The notes under the pieces are model-generated. The model was given only the letters and a program-made list of their open reading frames with translations. It had not been told where the DNA came from and made no database searches. 24,972 nt of DNA from a virus: IMG/VR virus record IMGVR_UViG_3300008267_000356, positions 1-24,972 of that record; one strand, 5' to 3'. Every line of letters starts with the position of its first letter. Position 1 is the first letter of the stretch. Below, one piece after another: positions 22,001 to 24,972 of the stretch. Made by a program: the position numbers and the translations under genes.

Positions 22001-24972
22001 ATCAACAATAATACAGGCAAACAATCCTAGCGCAAGTTTATTCTTAGGAGCTGATCAGTCTCTTATATCAGATATGAAGATACAAGGTGTAACTGCACCT
22101 AGCCAATCAGCTATCTTATATTATACTTCACAATCAGTAGCTTCTCAAGGCATATTATATGTTGAAAACGTAAGATTTGGAGCTAACTATACACACGCTA
22201 AAATGTATCCTGTATCCGGTGGTAACGCTGCGATGCAGTTAACAAATATTAAATATGGTGCTCAACCATTCACTTTAGGTTTCTATATTACAAGTGATGG
22301 TATTAGTACAGGTAGGATGTTGTTAAGAAACACTACAACAACTGCTGGTGGTATTCAATCAACTACTGATTTAGTATTTGCTAAAACAGATCAACCAAAC
22401 TGTACTTTATTAGCCAATCTTGTTGGATTGACAAAAGTAGGATCTGGTCTTGCTCAAGGTATTGGTTATTGGGTAGAAAACGGAGGTTTATTAAGAGTTA
22501 ACACTTCAAACTTACAAAGATTTGCTACTGGTATTTATGTACCCCAAGTAGGATCTGCTCCAACTATTGATGCAGTAGGATTGAACTTTGAAAACTGTAC
22601 TACAGATATTAATATTATTCATACAGGATCTTTAGGTAAAGTGGCTGGTACCGATAATTTCTTAAAAACCAATATTCCGTATGAAGCTCCTCTTTATGAA
22701 GTAGCTACGGATCAAAGAAAAATATTAGTAAATAAAAAAGGAGGTGATTTTACCTCTATTAGCGCTTCTATAGCCTATATTACAGATTCTTCTGTTAATA
22801 ACCGCTACACAATTGAAGTAGGACCTGGTCAATTTACAGAAAAACAAATAGATCTTAGAAATAAACCATATGTTTCTATTGTAGGATCTACTATTCAAAC
22901 TACACAAATTTTAGCCTCAGGTAGTGGTAATTTTGATCAAATACTTTTAGGACCTACAAATGAAATTTCATTCCTATCTATAAATGGTGTTAATGCTGCT
23001 GGATATGCTGCTATAAAAGTAGATGGAACTGGTGATAATTTTGCTCAAGCCCATAAGATATCAATATATGATTTTGATTATGGTATTAAAGTATTTAGTT
23101 CTGTTTCAAGCTCTACATTTTATGGAGAATATATTGATATAAATGGAGCCTTTAGCTACGGAACCTACGTTTCAGCTAGTAATACTTCAGCTTCTAATGC
23201 TAGTATGGAGAACTATTATCTCTTCCCATCAGGAGGAGTTTCAATAGGTAACTATGCTATAGGCTCAGGCGCTGAATTAGATTTATATACCTGTTTATTT
23301 GTAGGAGACAATGTATCTGGTTCTACAGCTATTTACTTAGCTGATAGTGCTGTAGCTGAAGTAGCGGGATTTGACGCCCAAAATTGGGAATACGGTGTTA
23401 GAGTTCCAAATATAGGATCTGCTCCAACTTTTAGAATGGTAGGAGCTATGATTCATAACTCTATTACTCATGATTTCTTTATTGAAAAAATAGGTACGCA
23501 AGGTAGATTCCAAGGTATATCTGATCACACTAAAATCAATAATGTAAGTGAAGACTTCTATTGGAACTTCTTAGATGATACAGACGGTGAGAATGACATT
23601 ACACGTAAATTATCAGTAACATTTTCTGACGGTACACATACCGATGCAACAACCCTTATCTTTAAGGGTTCACCAATGGGAGTAATGCAAGGTGGTGAAA
23701 TTACTATTTCTAGTGGCTTAACAATCACAACTGCTGCTGGTTTTGGTTACTTACAAGATGCTATAACCACTGATGTATACAAGAGATTAGATTGGAATAA
23801 TACAAATATTACTCTTGCAGCTAATACAAACAACTACATTTATCTAAACGATAATGCTATATTGTCTGCATCAGGAACAGCTCCTGATAGTACAACAAAT
23901 ATTATACTTGGTAGAGTAGTTACAAATGATACTGGAGTTGAGTTTATAGATCAAACGCCTTACGATGGTGAACACATGTCTAATAAGCTGTCTAAGTTTA
24001 ATAGAGAAGCTCTTGGGCCTGTATTTGCTGAAGGATCTATTGTAACAGAGGACGTAGTTCCATTTAAACTAGACGTAACACAAGGTAATTACTACTTCTC
24101 AGAAAATAACTTCCTACCTTCTGGCACATCATCAATTAATCTAACTCAATATTATCAAAGTGCTTCTGTTTGGGCTAGATTTACTTCATCTATTGTGCCA
24201 AATAATGTTTATGCTTCAGGTAGTACTTTAGTAGCAATGTCTGCTTCTGCTTATACTAAGCATACTGTATATCTTGTAGGTGAAGGTATTGATGAAGAAT
24301 ACTTCTTAGTCATAAATAACAATCAATATAATACATTAGTACAGACTGAGAACGCAGATTTACCAACTATACCAACATACTTTAATGATGGTGTAGTACC
24401 ATTAGCAGCGGTATATGTCCAATCAGGATCAGCTAATATAACACAAATACAGGATATTAGACCTATTATTGGTTTTAGAGCCGCCGGTGTGAATGCATCT
24501 GCAGTACATGGAAATCTATTAGGTTTAAATGCGGATGATCATACACAATATCTTCTTGTAGATGGTGCTAGACAGATGTCAGGTGATCTTGGTCTTGGAG
24601 GAAATGATATTTATAATGTTCTTTCACTATCAGGATCTAGTGTTATAACTAATACTCTACAAATAAAGAGTCTAACTGAAGATATTTCACAAAATAGATT
24701 CTTAGTTACAGATACAAACGGAAATACTTTTTATAGAACTGGAGGTGCCGCTGGTAGTGGAGGTTCATCTGGTACATCTGGAAGTAGTGGAAGTGCAGGT
24801 AGTTCTGGAACCTCAGGAAGTAATGGCACATCAGGTTCTGCAGGTAGTGCAGGTACATCAGGAAGTTCAGGCACGACAGGTACTTCTGGTAGCTCTGGAA
24901 CTTCTGGATCTGCAGGCTCATCTGGAACAGCAGGTTCATCTGGTAGTGCAGGAACCTCTGGTTCTGCTGGCA
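19056..24972 (+). CDS. Giant modular tail fibre / receptor-binding protein, 3' end cut by window edge
   Basis: The frame stays open for 1972 codons to the edge. It begins with a fibre-type N-terminus (LRRSAVPGKVPTTSSLEFGE then IALNTFDGLAFIKK, residues 8-41), probably the tail-attachment end. Next come a Gly/Ser stretch at about 60-90, two related domains at about 136-231 and 269-370, and a 34-aa repeat at 464-497. A Gly-X-Y segment follows (510-791), then a second copy of the 34-aa repeat (851-884). About 920-1450 holds two beta-helix-like, pectin-lyase-type modules (VRVHAGLYNEDQI; IEVGPGQFTEKQI). A conserved shaft region follows (about 1540-1790) with HMSNKLSKFNREALGPVFAE. Near 1823-1850 is the phage fibre motif GLNADDHTQYLLVDGARQMS, and a second Gly-X-Y segment starts near 1900. 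It should bind the host surface; depolymerase activity is possible but unproven. Confidence 0.93.
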   Translation, partial: MSNQFLKLRRSAVPGKVPTTSSLEFGEIALNTFDGLAFIKKSGSNGEEIVTIGNTTGAFTGSFSGSFIGNLQGTASWAINAITASYALNAGTGNVSGSQYYVAVFSGSSSVTTGSIYDSGSFTAIGATSSIHIDAPERFLVEAGETDSYNLISGHGSINNYIQLNVKNFSSGITASSDIVATNNIGDEESYFINMGINGDGYNIDGGIGSQNDAYLYSTGENLLIGNASEGKSVILFNGTGSAIENARVFINPGGTVGINTSDTNISNPESLLVEPLTTSPTQFNNLIIGRGIINESYLQFNLINRGTGSYASADIVASNDASTEVLNYIDMGINASTHIFDPSFAPGTGNDTYLLSTGKNLLIGSATSGSLILWTSTDFNNEQSAKLILKYNNQHEISGSINVSGSIFNPLITQNNSLSGSLVAVNPSTGLFQYTNTAATASSADDFTVRGTLIAQTIHAQTITSSTEYITGSTIFGSLLTDIHQFTGSVDITGSLIINGTSYTAATSGTSGTAGSSGTTGSSGSSGTSGSTGTSGSAGSSGTTGSSGSSGTSGSTGTSGSAGSSGSAGSAGSSGTAGSSGTAGSSGSSGSTGTSGSSGSTGSSGTSGSTGTSGTAGSSGTAGSSGTTGSSGSAGTAGTSGSAGTAGSSGSTGTSGTSGSSGTAGSSGTAGSSGTAGTAGSSGSTGSSGTTGSSGSAGSSGSAGTAGSSGTAGSSGTTGTSGSTGTAGTSGTAGTAGSSGSTGTSGTAGTAGSSGTAGSSGSSGTTGTSGTSGSSGSSGSAGTSGSAGSSGTGFNTISNPAVGRVLLSDGTVNAATAETNLNFLNNTLYVTGSIITNGSITAQTLIVQDITSSREYITGSTIFGSLLTDTHQFTGSVSITGSLRLSTPTYNTSSINVLTYNTASSTVEYSTINDLMFTKNVVTVGLPGSLNVDFNSVKAAVDSITDATSTNTYTVRVHAGLYNEDQIRLKSFVAVVGDSSESTIIQANNPSASLFLGADQSLISDMKIQGVTAPSQSAILYYTSQSVASQGILYVENVRFGANYTHAKMYPVSGGNAAMQLTNIKYGAQPFTLGFYITSDGISTGRMLLRNTTTTAGGIQSTTDLVFAKTDQPNCTLLANLVGLTKVGSGLAQGIGYWVENGGLLRVNTSNLQRFATGIYVPQVGSAPTIDAVGLNFENCTTDINIIHTGSLGKVAGTDNFLKTNIPYEAPLYEVATDQRKILVNKKGGDFTSISASIAYITDSSVNNRYTIEVGPGQFTEKQIDLRNKPYVSIVGSTIQTTQILASGSGNFDQILLGPTNEISFLSINGVNAAGYAAIKVDGTGDNFAQAHKISIYDFDYGIKVFSSVSSSTFYGEYIDINGAFSYGTYVSASNTSASNASMENYYLFPSGGVSIGNYAIGSGAELDLYTCLFVGDNVSGSTAIYLADSAVAEVAGFDAQNWEYGVRVPNIGSAPTFRMVGAMIHNSITHDFFIEKIGTQGRFQGISDHTKINNVSEDFYWNFLDDTDGENDITRKLSVTFSDGTHTDATTLIFKGSPMGVMQGGEITISSGLTITTAAGFGYLQDAITTDVYKRLDWNNTNITLAANTNNYIYLNDNAILSASGTAPDSTTNIILGRVVTNDTGVEFIDQTPYDGEHMSNKLSKFNREALGPVFAEGSIVTEDVVPFKLDVTQGNYYFSENNFLPSGTSSINLTQYYQSASVWARFTSSIVPNNVYASGSTLVAMSASAYTKHTVYLVGEGIDEEYFLVINNNQYNTLVQTENADLPTIPTYFNDGVVPLAAVYVQSGSANITQIQDIRPIIGFRAAGVNASAVHGNLLGLNADDHTQYLLVDGARQMSGDLGLGGNDIYNVLSLSGSSVITNTLQIKSLTEDISQNRFLVTDTNGNTFYRTGGAAGSGGSSGTSGSSGSAGSSGTSGSNGTSGSAGSAGTSGSSGTTGTSGSSGTSGSAGSSGTAGSSGSAGTSGSAG
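19461..19748 (+). repeat. Fibre domain repeat, copy 1
   Basis: Encodes a domain with ITASSDIVATNNIGDEESYF, INMGING and ending STGENLLIGNAS. It is related to copy 2 at 19860-20166 (SADIVASNDA..., IDMGINA, STGKNLLIGSAT). The copies are similar in protein but diverged in DNA, so the duplication is old. Borders are approximate. Confidence 0.7.
19860..20166 (+). repeat. Fibre domain repeat, copy 2
   Basis: Second copy of the domain at 19461-19748, with shared markers SADIVAS, YIDMGINA and LLIGSAT. I recall similar 'DIVA...MGIN...LLIG' domains in other marine phage fibres. Borders are approximate. Confidence 0.7.
20445..20546 (+). repeat. 34-aa fibre repeat upstream of the Gly-X-Y segment
   Basis: Encodes ITSSTEYITGSTIFGSLLTD plus fourteen more residues. 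The copy at 21606-21707 matches 31 of 34 residues. The pair brackets the first Gly-X-Y segment. Confidence 0.85.
20583..21428 (+). repeat. Gly-X-Y (collagen-like) coding repeat, 94 triplets, proline-free
   Basis: Every third codon is Gly for 94 uninterrupted triplets. The first variable position is always Ser or Thr and the second is Ser, Ala or Thr; there is no Pro, charged or aromatic residue. Such segments form extended fibre shafts. The usual collagen stabiliser, proline, is missing. Confidence 0.93.
20610..20753 (+). repeat. Perfect 72-bp tandem duplication inside the Gly-X-Y region
   Basis: Positions 20610-20681 are repeated exactly at 20682-20753. Each unit encodes eight triplets (24 aa). 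Identity at third codon positions points to recent slippage or recombination. Confidence 0.9.
21606..21707 (+). repeat. 34-aa fibre repeat downstream of the Gly-X-Y segment
   Basis: Second copy of the repeat at 20445-20546. Differences are Thr to Arg, Ile to Thr and Asp to Ser. The DNA differs at several silent positions. Confidence 0.85.
24753..24972 (+). repeat. Second Gly-X-Y coding repeat, runs off the window
   Basis: A second proline-free Gly-[S/T]-[S/A/T] tract (one Asn at a Y position) begins after the GGAAGS spacer and is still running at the edge. It has the same composition as the first tract, so the fibre has at least two such shafts. Confidence 0.88.

Overview
The window is a stretch of an AT-rich, double-stranded DNA tailed phage genome with T4-like (myovirus) virion genes. 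All 23 supported genes lie on the + strand. Between them they encode a T4 gp17-type terminase, gp20 portal, gp21 prohead protease, gp22 scaffold, gp23 major capsid protein and gp13/gp14/gp15 neck and tail-completion proteins. No integrase, repressor, tRNA, IS element or CRISPR array was seen, and both edges cut through genes. Nearly all start codons lack a Shine-Dalgarno sequence and sit behind short A/T-rich leaders. Together with the proline-free Gly-X-Y tail fibre, this fits a phage of Bacteroidota or a similar SD-poor aquatic host. The host call is an inference.

Layout. Positions 1-3835: six small or mid-size genes of mostly unknown function, several with a short helical leader ending in (L/I)xE, ending with a membrane-anchored coiled-coil protein. 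Positions 3837-7349: terminase large subunit and portal. In T4 the sheath and tube genes 18 and 19 lie between these two; here they do not. Positions 7391-11550: six tightly packed genes of unknown function, one only 41 codons long, in the place where T4 carries its small core genes 67 and 68. Positions 11550-12179: prohead protease. Positions 12180-12317: a non-coding leader with two hairpins that show the same 7-nt loop sequence. Positions 12318-15069: acidic scaffold and major capsid protein, closed by a clear rho-independent terminator. Positions 15161-18996: PhoH-like ATPase, gp13, gp14, gp15 and a 73-aa protein. Positions 19056-24972: the first 1972 codons of a giant modular tail fibre that runs off the window.

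How the genes fit together. The portal, scaffold, capsid protein and protease would build and mature the prohead. The terminase fills it through the portal, and the gp13/14/15 proteins seal the neck and attach the tail. The proteins of unknown function around the portal and protease are plausible internal or core proteins. Their N-terminal leaders resemble in outline the short capsid-targeting peptides of T4 internal proteins, and most carry (L/I)xE tripeptides like those cut by the T4 prohead protease.

Most interesting signals: (1) the twin hairpins with identical ATCTAAT loops ahead of the scaffold/capsid genes; (2) leader peptides shared between otherwise unrelated head-region proteins; (3) a 510-aa two-part protein with an LTE|A junction before a domain with a possible PD-(D/E)xK-like core; (4) an ATATTTATW motif found in six intergenic or near-intergenic positions; (5) a 94-triplet Gly-[S/T]-[S/T/A] fibre segment that never has proline and never has alanine in the first variable position.
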